Source: Neolentinus lepideus HHB14362 ss-1 (taxonomy: Eukaryota; Basidiomycota; Agaricomycetes; Gloeophyllales; Gloeophyllaceae). From it: 64,000 nt of DNA. The translations under genes and the position numbers were made by a program. Of the stretch, positions 22,726-33,803 are shown piece by piece. Position 1 is the stretch's first letter, and each line of letters starts with the position of its first letter. Under the pieces are notes generated by a model. That model searched no databases. It was not told where the DNA came from and saw nothing but the letters and a program-made list of their open reading frames with translations. The DNA is taken from the NCBI GenBank assembly GCA_001632425.1, contig KV425564.1, positions 248,001 to 312,000 of the forward strand, read 5' to 3'.

Positions 22726-25138
22726 ATGACATCGCAGGATGCCAAAACCTGTAAACCTTGGGGAAAGCGACGCCGTGAAAGCCCTGGACCTATTAATCTC
22801 CGTGACTTGGAATGGTCGACGTCGGACAGGAAAAAATCGAAGTCGGATTCTTCACCTGAGGCTAAGGGTGAATGGGAATCGCCTTCCAGCTCGAACCCTT
22901 TCTCGAGAGAGAAAACACCGACCAGGGGTGTAGAGAGGCTCGTGCTTGACACGAGAGCAATCCCTGATGTGGCTCTGCGGAATCTCATCGAGGATGCCAA
23001 AGACAGGCTAGCCAAAATGCATAAGCGAGTTGATGGTAATCAGAGAATTCTGTAAGTCCACGTTCATACTGTTCACTCGCGAGTCATACTGATTTCAATG
23101 TAGTGCTGACGGTGTCGTCATGGACTGGTATGTTAGTTGATATTTTCTCTAGCTGAAAATTCACTTGTCAATACAGGTTGCTTGACCACTCAAAGTATGA
23201 GGAAAAGGATTCCCGTCTGCTCAATGCTGAAGGAACCCAAATGAGTCTTTCCTTCCCCTCCTCTAGCAGATGCGGAATGGATTCCGTCACTACAGGCTTG
23301 GATCCTGATCATGCGATTGTAATTTCTGACTCAGAAGACGAAGGAGGCCGTCAGTCGAGTCCGACCATGCCGGTGGCTATTGCTGGGCCTGCACAGAAAG
23401 CTGTACTTGATTATTCGGACGAAAGAGATCCGTTGCCTCAAGGTTCTCAGCATCCTGTGCCGGCTGGATTGCGTCCATCTGATGAGGAAGCGTGTCGCAG
23501 TCGCCCGTCTCCACGGGCACGTTCGCGCACTTCTGACTCCGGTGCCATTTCAGCCGATCCTGATCCTGATTCTAGCTCTGGTTCTGAAACGTCTGACACA
23601 GAGGAATTTGCCGAGTATCCTCACCCAGGATATCTTCGTCAATCTACGGTGGAACGAATTCTTTTTGATGTCAATGCTCGCGATGTTGCTCCGAGCGGTC
23701 GTGCAAGGCCTGATATGCATAACGATGCAATTTCAGACGATAGCGACGAGTCTGACGAGGAAATGTCTTGCAGCTCGGGCGAAGAGGAGCAACCGCAGGC
23801 TGGACACTCTAAAACCCCATCGAGGCATCGCGTGCAACAAGATCGATCCCGTGGGCGTCAGCCTAGTGCACCTCGCAAGCGGACGGCGAGGTGTTCAACG
23901 TCTCCTACCCCTCCCCGGGATGATGGACATTCTGTTGTTATTCCCAAGGCTAAGTTCGCGCGCCCACGCAGGCTTCTTGTACCCCAAGATCCGAATACAT
24001 TAGTCGTAACGGTTCAAATGCGAGGTGACATCCAGTTCATCCGAGCTAGGCAACGGTATGCCATGAAAGAAGGAATATTTTAGCAGTGTGACTGATTTGT
24101 TGCCTACAGGGTTTCTGAATGGTCAATGCCCATGCACCAATATAGCAACATTGAGGAACCCATATACCGCCGTGTCGAGGATGCCATCCTAACGGCCAAT
24201 ACAGTCGTGATTGGATATTCTGCTGGGCCGTGCCAGATTTCTCTCGTACCCCTTGCCTCTGCTTCCAGGGTGAGCACGGTTGTCGAAGCGCGCAGTCGTG
24301 ACTCACATCCCTTAGAATAAGAGACCGTCCCGAACTGATATCATCCACACAGCGCACGAGAGTATTGTATGCTGGCGACGTGACAGAACCTGCGACGGCA
24401 GAATCAGTTGCCTCGGCGCTATGAGTGGGCATGAACTCAATTTTTTCAGCGGGGGTTATGACAAGAGGGTGGTGCACTGGAAAATTGACGGCTCAGGGAA
24501 TGCAGATACTCAAGGTCTCCCAGTATACCACTCCGGACCTGTTCACGCCATCGCGTATCGTGGCAGGGACAAAACTGTTCTCTCCTCCTCGGGCCGAAAC
24601 ATATATGAAACCAACATGGACAAGGCTGGTAAGACGAAGCCCGTCAAGAAGTCCACGGCTATCCGCCACATTCACGTCCACCCACAGGACCCCAACCTTG
24701 TTGTTCTTGAGGTGCGTTGACGGATCTAACGGCTCAAGAACATTCTCGTGTTTCTGATAGATGCAGATGAGGGACATGGACGACCAAATTCATATTTATG
24801 ATGTCCGAGCGGGTTCTTTCGATCGGTCGGCATGTCTGAGATTCGGACGGGACGAACATCGCTTGCGACTTGAGTCGACCCGCTACCGGCGGGGAAGCAT
24901 ATTCATGAGCTATATGTGTCTTGGGTATTCAGATGGACAGATGCTCATTTGGGACTATCGGTTCCAGAAGGTGTGTATTGCTCCCGATTCGACCATAGCT
25001 CTTTCATTTACAATTTGTCGGAAGGATGTTGCCATTACGAGCAAGCAGCATCGGCCTGAGCCCATTGTACACACGGCTCTTTTTCAGTCAGATGTCCTTG
25101 CGTATGGCGGGTATACAGTTACGTTTTGGCCGACGTAG
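22726..25138 (+). CDS. WD40 protein B, probable paralogue of WD40 protein A
   Basis: It starts MTSQDAKTCKPWGKRRRES and is basic and disordered. A helix (AKDRLAKMHKRVDGNQRIL) leads into a 24-nt exon at 23104-23127 (ADGVVMDW) and then an acidic Ser-rich stretch with DHAIVISDSEDEGG, a SUMO-interaction-like motif, plus several SDDSDESDEE runs. Blades follow: KFARPRRLLVPQDPNTLVV, EEPIYRRVEDAILTANTVVI, NFFSGGYDKRVVHWKID, KTVLSSSGRNIYETNMDKA, IRHIHVHPQDPNLVVLE, DDQIHIYDVRAG, LGYSDGQMLIWDYR and DVLAYGGYTVTFWPT. Successive segments line up with WD40 protein A. Several WD positions are degenerate, so the fold is a divergent propeller. Its function is unknown. Confidence 0.75.
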
Positions 25139-25274
25139 TTTAGTCAAATGCACTGAGAGTCAGGAACATCCCCGATGTTTAATCTATCTGTAAGACCTGC
25201 GAGCTTCGCCACGAGGCTATTACGTGTAACATATAATACAAGGAGGGCCAAGTGCACATTGCTATCGAAAGGCT

Positions 25275-27240
25275 TTACGACTCCCATTTTCCCAGTTCGA
25301 TAGCAAAAGCAACCACAAACTTAGAGAATTGGAGCATGTGGTCAAAGCTGAACTCGGGAGAAATGTCGATACGACTATCGACACCACCATCAGTATACTA
25401 TCGTAATTAAAAAGAGGTGCCGACGTACTCGTTCCCGCTATGAATGTTCTTGTTGGAGTTCTCGAAAGCACTCTCTGTAAGCCCATTTAGATGCCCTTCT
25501 TGCAAATCAGTAATACATGAATGAACTTCGCACCCTGGCTGTAGGAGCTAGCATAGCCAGCCTTTGCCCACGAGGCGCTGCGGAGAATTGGTATTCAGCC
25601 ATGTGCTTGGAAACGCCTAGAGCGAATTCACTCACTGGTCGCTGCAGGCATACCCGCACTCCGTCTCAACGTAAGGAATATCGAGGTATGTGTCCACGAG
25701 CTTCTTATTAAAGTCCGTAAGGCTGTCGCAGAAGCGAAAAATCAGAACAACCTTCGTATTCCTAAAACAAAATGGGCATACTCTGGGTCTACGAAGTCGG
25801 TGATTATCCCAACTTCCTCGCGAGTTCCTCGCTTCACCCACGCTGTCATGTCGAGCTGCGAAGCCGGTTCAGCGTCGGGTGGCAAGGAAATGAAATCGAG
25901 AATCGTATCGATACCTGGGTCATGGCAAGGACGTTCCGCGATTGGGCCGCATAATATTTAGCCACAGCTTGTGACCCAAGCAGGCCCCCTTCCTAGATCG
26001 AAAGAAGTGTCTGAGTACCTAGATTATACTACTCGGGTAAGAAGCGAACCTCTGCTGAATACCAATGGAACTCGACAGTACGGACAGGACGAAAATCTGC
26101 TGCTATGAGAGCGCGATAGCTCTCGAGAATTGTCACAGAACCGCTACCATCATCATCAGCTCCCGGGGCCGGCAAGAAAGGCCACATGTTCGCGCTGGAG
26201 GACAACATTAATCGGGTCTAATAGGATGAGAGTGGGTATACTTCACCTATCTTGGTGAGCACTAATAATGATTATACTGTCATCGTCCACAGAAGAGCCG
26301 TTGATGCTGACGATCTAGGGCCAAAAGATGGATAAGATGCCGAATTGCTGCCTTCTTACACGTACTAGAGAGTTCTGTCCCCAGGAGTGACTGAATTCAC
26401 TAATACTGATCTGTTCTCGAAGTGATTTCGATGCATACTTGGCCGTAATCTGTGAAGGAGAAGTCTGAGCAGCGGTCCAATATTCAAACCCCTGGCAAGA
26501 TACCTCAGAAATCTTGGACAAGAGCCATTGCTGCGACTGGCGTCCAGTCTAATCCAGAGGCTCTATCAGGTCATGCTATAGCAACGCACTTGACAGCAAA
26601 TACATCACTCCGGTAGTCTGATATTTGTATTAACGGCGACTACTAAGAGAAATTTGGAAGCACTGACGTACATCTGGTTCGAAAACTTGTGAATTTGGCA
26701 AGATTTTCTTTAGGTCCGGCCGTAGACAAGGTCTCGAGCACAAAATTGACCTGCTCTGTCGAATTCGGAGATGGAAACGAGGCTACCAAGGGGTGGAAAT
26801 CAAGTCAATGGGACATGAGTCCAATCAGACATTAGTAATCGTACACTTGCGCAGCTGCCTTGGGCGAGCAAGGCTGTCCAGGTCCTGCATTTCGGTGCTG
26901 TCAAGACAACATCCCGATGAATACATCATCTGTTCGGGACAAGCTGATTGTATCACATGTCGAAGAATCTAAGTCCTTGCGCTTTCGTCTCGATCTTGTA
27001 ACAAGTAAGCCTCGCGACGACCGCACAAATCAAGGATGGGGAAACCTTCTCTAGTTCAGTCATCCATCTAGGGTCCTGACCGTGCAGTTGCACGAGACGG
27101 CGTTCATTAAGATCCAACTCAATTCCCGGATAATTGAGATCGTTGTCAATGAGGGGCAGCTGCACGGCGGTCTCCCGTCCCGAGAACGGCATTGCGAGCA
27201 CGGCATACGCGCTCACTATCAAAGCAAGGCAATACTTCAT
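25275..27240 (-). CDS. Secreted M28-family leucine aminopeptidase
   Basis: A signal peptide ([16 protein letters not shown]) opens at the ATG at 27240. A propeptide follows ([26 protein letters not shown]), typical of fungal leucine aminopeptidases. Many short introns split the catalytic domain: [22 protein letters not shown] first zinc ligand (SAHQD), [20 protein letters not shown] with the bridging Asp, and [15 protein letters not shown] with the catalytic Glu. The last exon ends [19 protein letters not shown] then ELGKWES. The stop is at 25275-25277. The enzyme should remove N-terminal hydrophobic residues from peptides outside the cell or in the vacuole. It is divergent from the uL11m gene, 170 nt away. 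Intron number is high (ten or more), so exon borders are only partly resolved. Confidence 0.88.
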
Positions 27241-27409
27241 GAAGGCCAGGGGTAATGAGCAAGTGATAGCACTAGGCAGAAGCGGTGTCGGCAAGCTACC
27301 ACATATCACACGAAGACGCGTCATTCACGTGGCGTCGGTGTGGCCTTGTTTGTTCTGCTTCCTCCTGAAGCTCTTCAATTTACGGTCCGAGCCTATTCAT
27401 GCAACTAGC

Positions 27410-27908
27410 ATGTCCAAGGCAGCACAGAAGGCGCGGGCGCAGGTCGTGGTATGTCTCGTATCTTTGTTCTCAACGACATTAAACTGATAGTCTGCGGAAG
27501 CGCATCCTCATTGCAGCGGGCAAAGCGGCGCCGACGCCACCTGTTGGCCCTGCTCTTGGTGCTCGTGGAGTAAAGTCGATGGATTTCTGCAAAGAGTTCA
27601 ATGCGCGCACGGCGCACATTGAGCCAGGCGTGCCCACTCCCACTCTAATCACGATACAGCCCGATCGCACATTCACCTTCATAACCAAAACTCCCCCGAC
27701 CGCCTACTTCCTCATGAAGGCGGCTGGAATTGAAAAGGGCACAAGCCGACCCGGGCATGACTTTGTGGGTACCGTTAGTCTAAAGCATGTGTACGAGATT
27801 GCGAAAATCAAAGCCACGGACGGGCACCTGAAACATCTCCGGCTGGAGGCTATCGCGAGTACGATCGTTGGCACAGCGAGAACACTCGGGATTCAAGTCG
27901 TCCCATGA
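27410..27908 (+). CDS. MRPL11: Mitochondrial ribosomal protein uL11m
   Basis: Two exons (27410-27448 and 27501-27908) join as [13 protein letters not shown] then [20 protein letters not shown], the hallmark N-terminal loop of L11, which binds the GTPase-associated centre of large-subunit rRNA. Further L11 blocks are [71 protein letters not shown] and a C-terminal [20 protein letters not shown]. Length is about 148 residues, as expected for mitochondrial L11. The ATG at 27410 is directly followed by the short basic exon. A separate targeting peptide is not obvious. Expression may be coupled to the divergent aminopeptidase promoter only by proximity. Confidence 0.95.
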
Positions 27909-29184
27909 TCCGTCGGACTGTCTATTGAGTGCGTGATCTTCATTCTTCTTGTATCCCCGATTTTGAGTATCAGCATCGAATACAGCGTCCGACCACAGTA
28001 TTTGACTGTGAATACCGCTTTCTGCCTGCCGAAGAATCGCATCCCATAGGTCAGTTGAGCTACGACACTCGTGACCAACGTTCTCGAGACCTAATGCTTA
28101 TGTACGGTTTCGTTTCTGTCATGCAATGCCAAGGTCTTCGGATTATGATCTCTCACGAGCGGATTGTCTACCTCGTCCGCTGATTAAGTCTGTTCTGGAT
28201 TGGATACCTCTTCAGTTGGAGCCGGTTCAGCATCTCAACGAGACAAGAGTTGGGTTCATGGAGATGAAATTAAATTCTTTTGTTGAGATCGATAGAGGCA
28301 GTCTCCGTACTTTGTGTCCAGTCGTTGCCATCTTCGCTTAGTGCGATTCCGCAACTTCGAGCCTTCTTTCCCTTCTTCGACCCAACGATGCATCTCCGGA
28401 GAGCTCCGTCTGTCCTGTATGTTCAACTCTTACCTGGACAACCTCCTTATCTCTCACCCCTTGTACTGTGAATGGTATGTACGACACGCCGCGGACACGC
28501 TCTGCTCAGCTGGGCCGTACACCCGGGTGCACGTTTCCGCTCTTCTACGGAGTCCAGTGTATCGCGTCCGAACTGCCTAATCAAGTCCGCATCAAACACT
28601 TCGTCCACCACATGCATGCCAGCAAAAATTCAGTCCATCGCATAGAGCTTTTGTTTTTTTGCTAACTAACTATCGCGTGGCATGTCCAAGCCTTTGTTCC
28701 TGAAGGCAATATTTCCTCGAGCAACAATACGTGAGCGACAAGCGAACTCCTTCTGTCAAGATTTGCGGCCCTTAAACTTCAGATGCTTATGCAGACTGAG
28801 CTTCAACCTGGTCTTCTCTGCGTCAATTCGCAGATTGAAGGGGTCACTGAGCGCTTGCGGATCTCCTCGTGTCTTTCTTCGATCACGCCTCGACCCCAAA
28901 GCAGACCGGAGGTTTGCTCCACTGTACAAGGCTTCACAAAAGTCAACTTAACATCATCACGGATCCTTCTTCATTCCCTCGACACGTTTACTCGTTGAAT
29001 TCACTGAAATGTCACCATGACCACGTTTTCGATCGAACATTTCCACTCGACATACGGGAAACGACAAATCTGTTCCGGGTAAAAATCGTATAAAAGGCTA
29101 CTCAGCTTGAGCAGTCATCTTCACCACTCCTCCACCTTCTCAGCCCTCGGCAGCCTATCCCAACCTCCCAGAGATCAAACAGAC
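27909..29184. other. Gene-poor stretch upstream of the DUF6593 gene
   Basis: No gene is supported in these 1.3 kb. Overlapping short plus-strand frames (28126-28580, 28682-28998) and discontinuous minus-strand frames (for example one reading VFDADLIRQFGRDTLDSVEE near 28570-28620) have no match I recognise and are interrupted by stops. Decayed coding sequence or ordinary intergenic DNA are both possible. The right end carries the TATA box of the next gene. Confidence 0.4.
29089..29097 (+). promoter_or_regulatory. TATA box of the DUF6593 gene
   Basis: TATAAAAGG stands 88 nt before the ATG at 29185. Sequence and distance fit a core promoter with a short 5' leader. Confidence 0.65.
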
Positions 29185-30000
29185 ATGGCCGCATCTTCTG
29201 ACATTCTTCACTGGACCTCTCAGGATCCCCGCGAGAGTTCGCTCTTCAATGGCTACGGGGTGGCATACCGATTCCATGTACGCGTGCCACCCACTCTATG
29301 CGATATCTTACGCTAATCTGTGAATTCTAGACTGAGCCAGCGACGAGTGGTTTGGATGTCACAACGCTCTGGAGGACCATCCGCCCTGGAAGGGAAGACA
29401 GAGTCGCCAAGCTTGAGTGGGCACCCAATGGCGGTCTGGGTCGTGTAATTATCGGAAAGGTAGGCGCATCCACCAGAGGTGTCCTAATTTGTTTCTAACA
29501 TCCAATCAGACGACCTTCCCGATGGCAGATCTCGTTCGCCCCGATCCTCAAGTGCAGGTGCGTTTTAATCTCGATCGCCGCGAGGCATAGGAGCACTCAT
29601 TTCTTCACTCAGGGCGGGAGGATATTCAATGGTCCCGATGGTCTGCCTTACAGATGGCGACCCAGTGGGCGTAGTACTCGCGATATTATTGTAAGCTTCC
29701 AATTTACCAGCAGCGGACGACGATAACTCACCCCGCCGATGCCACAGCTGCAAGACCCGCACAACAACACCATTGCTTTCTTCCGCCCTGTAACCCCTCA
29801 GCGCTACCAACTCGGCGATGTGTATACGGAGCTGCATTTCATCCGCACCGCAGGTGCTGGTACTGTGGTAAGTCCCTGCCCATCACCACTCAGATGTCTC
29901 GAGGCTAAATCTGCTCTATCGATAGACGCACCCGCCCTTCATGGACTATGTCACGGTAACAGCCACGTTATACAGGTTTGTCATGGCTTTCGGCCTATAA
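29185..30000 (+). CDS. DUF6593-family protein (first copy)
   Basis: Six exons join in frame: MAASSDILHWTSQDPRESSL, then TEPATSGLDVTTLWRTIRPG, AKLEWAPNGGLGRVIIGK, TTFPMADLVRPDPQVQ, GGRIFNGPDGLPYRWRPSGR, LQDPHNNTIAFFRPVTPQRY and THPPFMDYVTVTATLYRFVM, ending AFGL at 29998-30000. The succession of a W-x-I strand, an 'LEW' strand, a 'GPDG..YRW' turn, a 'L-D...IAFFRP' strand and a terminal 'D-VT-T-LYRF' helix is characteristic of DUF6593, a large basidiomycete family of small beta-rich proteins of unknown function. No signal peptide or membrane segment is seen. A second member lies at 41354-42107 on the other strand. Length is about 165 residues. Confidence 0.85.
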
Positions 30001-30327
30001 TATTTGACGCATATCTCGATCGAGCATTATTATCTCAATATCTTAACTGGCTTAAGATTTTATCATATTAATCGCGCATCAGTGGCATTTTAACACATCA
30101 TCATGCATCTTTTCTAATAGCAATACGCATATGCAGCTTTCACACACTTACTTACCTCTATGCACTGTATCTACTTCACGGAGACTTTGTGGTATCTTAA
30201 CGGTTAATGCAATTGTTCACAGAGCACATGGTCGGTCAATGCAAAAGGCGAATTCGGTGAAGCCCGTATGATACACGTTTTCCGGATGCAATGCTACATT
30301 ATCGATGACAATCTGATGCCTCGATCT

Positions 30328-31467
30328 CTACAACTTGGCGCGTTCCCCCTCCACTACGTCGAGGATCGTGTCTATCGTACGGATCACCCATTCCGTGCCC
30401 TCGTCACTTGACAGCCACTTATCTTCCTCGTTGATGCCCTCCACGTACCGCGCCTTCAGGAGGCCGAACACATGACTCGTCAGTTGAGGAACCACCCTGC
30501 TCTCAGCCCGAAGGGTGGCAATGCCCACGACAGAACCTAAGGCACGGCTGAGGTTTCCTTCGATAGCCTCACCGCCCGGGAGCGGCGACAGCACAGCACC
30601 GTAGGCCTGGATGATAAATGCTACATATGGTTCAGTTTAATAGTCGACACATCCAATCGCAGATTCGATATGACGACGATGGACGAGCCAGATCGCTGGA
30701 CGAGGTAAGATGAAACGGGCGAAGAACTCACTGATGAAATCGGGATGCAATGCCCCTAATTTATTGTAGAGCTTCACGTCCTGCGGCGTGTAAATCGACT
30801 TCCAGAGGGCTCTCCCGCGGTCGAGAACCTCGTTTATATTGTCCGGATTCGCTTCCCTGGCATGGAATCGTCAACGCTTATCACTGTACAGCTTTGGAAT
30901 GCAGAGATGGTGCCGAAGCGTAAAGCAGTGTAGTACCTGAGAGTATTTTTGCGGAGACCGTCCTTGACATCTTGCTCCATGACTTCTTGCATAGCAGTCA
31001 TCGACAGAATAACCTAGGTGCGCGGTGCTGAGTGATCCTACCGATGCGTAGACGGTCCATTGCGTACTCTGGGTACTCCGACAAAAATTGTGCTCTTGAG
31101 TGCGGATTCTCGCATTATGGCTGCCTTCTTGACAGCCTCGGCGAGACTTGTTCTCGTAGATGCATTGTCAGGGTCAGCCCTGGTAGCGAAACGATAGAGA
31201 TGGCCAACGGTGGGCGGAGAGTTGGCGGTTAGCAGAGTGCACATCTACCAATACCGGCGAGGCGTCAGAAACCATGTTACGCCACAGAACCGTTAACAAG
31301 ACGCGTACCGACAAGACCAGCCATCCTGTCTCTGCACGTCTCTGTTTCGCGTCATTGAATGTCCTGGAAAGGACACTTTGCAGCCTGGCAGGGGATGGGG
31401 GTGGGAATGGGTGCGGATTACGTAGAGTCAACAACTGCTTGACCGCAGGGGGTAAATGCGCGACCAT
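30328..31467 (-). CDS. AhpD-like (carboxymuconolactone-decarboxylase-fold) protein
   Basis: The ATG at 31467 opens MVAHLPPAVKQLLTL and a Pro-rich linker, PARLQSVLSRTFNDAKQRRA. After an intron comes CTLLTANSPPTVGHLYRFAT and LKSTIFVGVPRV, a helical block that recalls the 'K...GVPR' helix of fungal AhpD-like proteins. The last exon reads AVLSPLPGGEAIEGNLSRAL then GSVVGIATLRAESRVVPQLT and a long helix ending VVEGERAKL. The CxxC pair of catalytic AhpD peroxidases is not seen in the exons I can read, so peroxidase activity is doubtful. Four or five short introns are present. A 327-nt gap to the DUF6593 stop holds nothing evident. Assignment rests on remembered fungal homologues. Confidence 0.65.
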
Positions 31468-33803
31468 CTTGATCCAGTCGATTCAATAGCGCTCGAAGTG
31501 ACTACCCGAGTGGAGATAGCGGGTGCTTGATAAAGTGTGAGTATTTAGTTTGAATTAAACCTCAGCGCTTGTGAAAACGCCACAATCGACGAAGAAACGG
31601 AAGCAACCTGAATTCCGGACGCACTTATAGTTAGTGGCTTCGAAGCAGAACGGAGACCCGTTCTTATCCGTGCGGGGGATAAGTCGGAGATGGCACGTGG
31701 CCCCGCGTGTGTCCAAACTGAAGCAGTCCTTCGTACCGAAGACGGTGTTAATATTTGCCCCAGATTGACTTTCGCATCTGAGGCTTCATTTACGCCCGAT
31801 TGACCCTAACTCGCGACTGTGACGATCACCAACTGGCCATCATTCTGCACAGCACGAGAGCCGAATGAATTACTTCCGTTACTCGTATGGACTGCCCTGT
31901 CCTTTTCTGGCCACAGAAGAGAAGCACAGATCACCGCAGATCGTACCGGGGAGGGCGTTCTAAGAGATACAATCTCCGTCTTCCGCGTTACTGGAGTGCT
32001 AATACGTCTACGAGGTGGCGGTCTGAATAATGTGGCTTGCATGGGAATGCCCGGAGCTTGGAGAGCAAGCTCTAGTCAACTAGATCCTATCCGGAACGCG
32101 ATCCGGCCTGCAACGAGGACAGGTTTCCCAACGACACCATCCCTGCATGCCAGTGCTCGAGTGATATGATCAGGGACGCAATGCGGAGAAACTCCAGGGA
32201 GGAGATGCGATCCGGTATCACCGAAATGGTATGTGCGGAACATTGAGTAATGCTTGAGAACCACAACTTCGACCGACGACCCAAGACATTAAACAAATCA
32301 GACTATGAGAAGGCACACCACGGGACGGCACTGCCAAATGGGTAGGTGGTCTAAGGGCGAAGTACCGCCGCAGCGAATAAGATAGATTGCCAGAAGAAAC
32401 CTTGTAAGTCTTTCGAACTTGGTCCATCGAAGCCTATTCTCGATCATCGCGTTTTTGATATATTCGGTCCTATTGACCGCCGTGGCTAAAGATAGTCAGG
32501 TCGACGAAAGTCGTGAAAAAAATCGTAGAGCGGTCGACCTCATGATTCCTGCGTCGTCCATATGCTGTATTGAAGAAGCCACAACACCACCTCACCTCCG
32601 TCCGCGATTCCACAGGAGCTGGACAATCCCCGCGGAGGTGCTAGGAGATGAGCATTCTAGAAGCTTCACATTGTATCCACCTGAGTCAGAGGAAGGCGAG
32701 TACAAGCGGTAATAGACGGCACAGGCGAGTCTCCATAGGAAATACCAGGAGCTGGCGATTTCCACTCATGGCCTATAAAAAACCACCTAATTCGGTATTG
32801 GACACCCTGCGACACAAGCCAAAGCACGGGGTAAACTATGGCCACCGTGAGGACCAATACAACACCTATTCAATCCACACGGGTAGAAAACAAGCGCCGG
32901 AGGACAGCAGGTTACCGTCGAAAGAAGGCACCCACAGTCGAAACCGAGGGCAGCATGGCCAGACACGAAGGCATGCTATACCCATAGGGGCAGATGTCTC
33001 TGAGACAGCTTGACAAGCCATGATTGGAAGACGGGAACGATCTGCAGGCATGCCGCAGCAATTCAAACCAAAGCTAAATTCCAGAAATCGAGTCGGAAGA
33101 GACAAAAATAACGCTCGACGTTGAATTCTGGTCTCAGCGCTAGCATTAAACTTGGTGGTCCAGCCGTACACGGTGGACATATCTATGAATTGAAGTCTAT
33201 CAGTAACGCGAGCTGGCAGCGTCGACCTTCACGATTCTGTACATCCCATGTCCACGAACTGTTTACGGAGGACGGGCGAAACATCCCGTCTGAGAGAACG
33301 CGCATCCGTCGCGCGCTGGGCGGTCTGGGTTATAATACCAGGCACCGAGACGGCCATGTGGACTACTACACATGTGCCAATGAACTTCAACCAGCGAAAG
33401 ATATGGACGACCAGATAGCGCAGAGAAGACCTAACCCCACACGTTCGAATCGCAGCATCATTAAATCTCTGATTCGCTTCGCCAGTATAGCAACCGATCA
33501 GAACTGCCAGTACAAGATGGACATTTCATCCAAGCTCTACAGATCAAGCACTTACATTGCTCTAGTGAAGTAATTATTCAAACATCTTACTGAACATTCG
33601 ATTACGCGCACGAGCTTAGTGCTCACGGCACATGTCAAGGAAAGCGTAAGTGGATAGTGATTGAGAAGCACAACCAGCGCCCGGCCTGCAGGCAGATTCC
33701 GCCCGCAGGACGGGTGCTAAAAACAAGAAATGACGGGCGTGGGGTATATGGGCATTGAATGGGAACTCCTCCGGATCTGGCAAGAAAAAGTCCTAACCGG
33801 GCA
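31468..33803. other. Gene-poor 2.3 kb, possible decayed membrane-protein gene
   Basis: No intact gene could be assembled. Minus-strand fragments such as SETSAPMGIACLRVWP (about 32990-33040) and VVVHMAVSVPGIITQTAQRA (about 33310-33370) have the hydrophobic rhythm of fungal multi-TM proteins, but they sit in different frames separated by stops and without convincing splice sites. A plus-strand frame of 150 codons (33121-33573) begins with TTG, not ATG. A relic of a membrane-protein gene is a possible but weak reading. Confidence 0.3.

Noticed and set aside
28570..28625. Coding-like minus-strand fragment (VFDADLIRQFGRDTLDSVEE)
   Set aside because: Stops on both sides in the same frame and no splice sites that join it to a longer protein.
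33121..33573. 150-codon plus-strand frame
   Set aside because: It begins with TTG, has no ATG near its start and no family signal.
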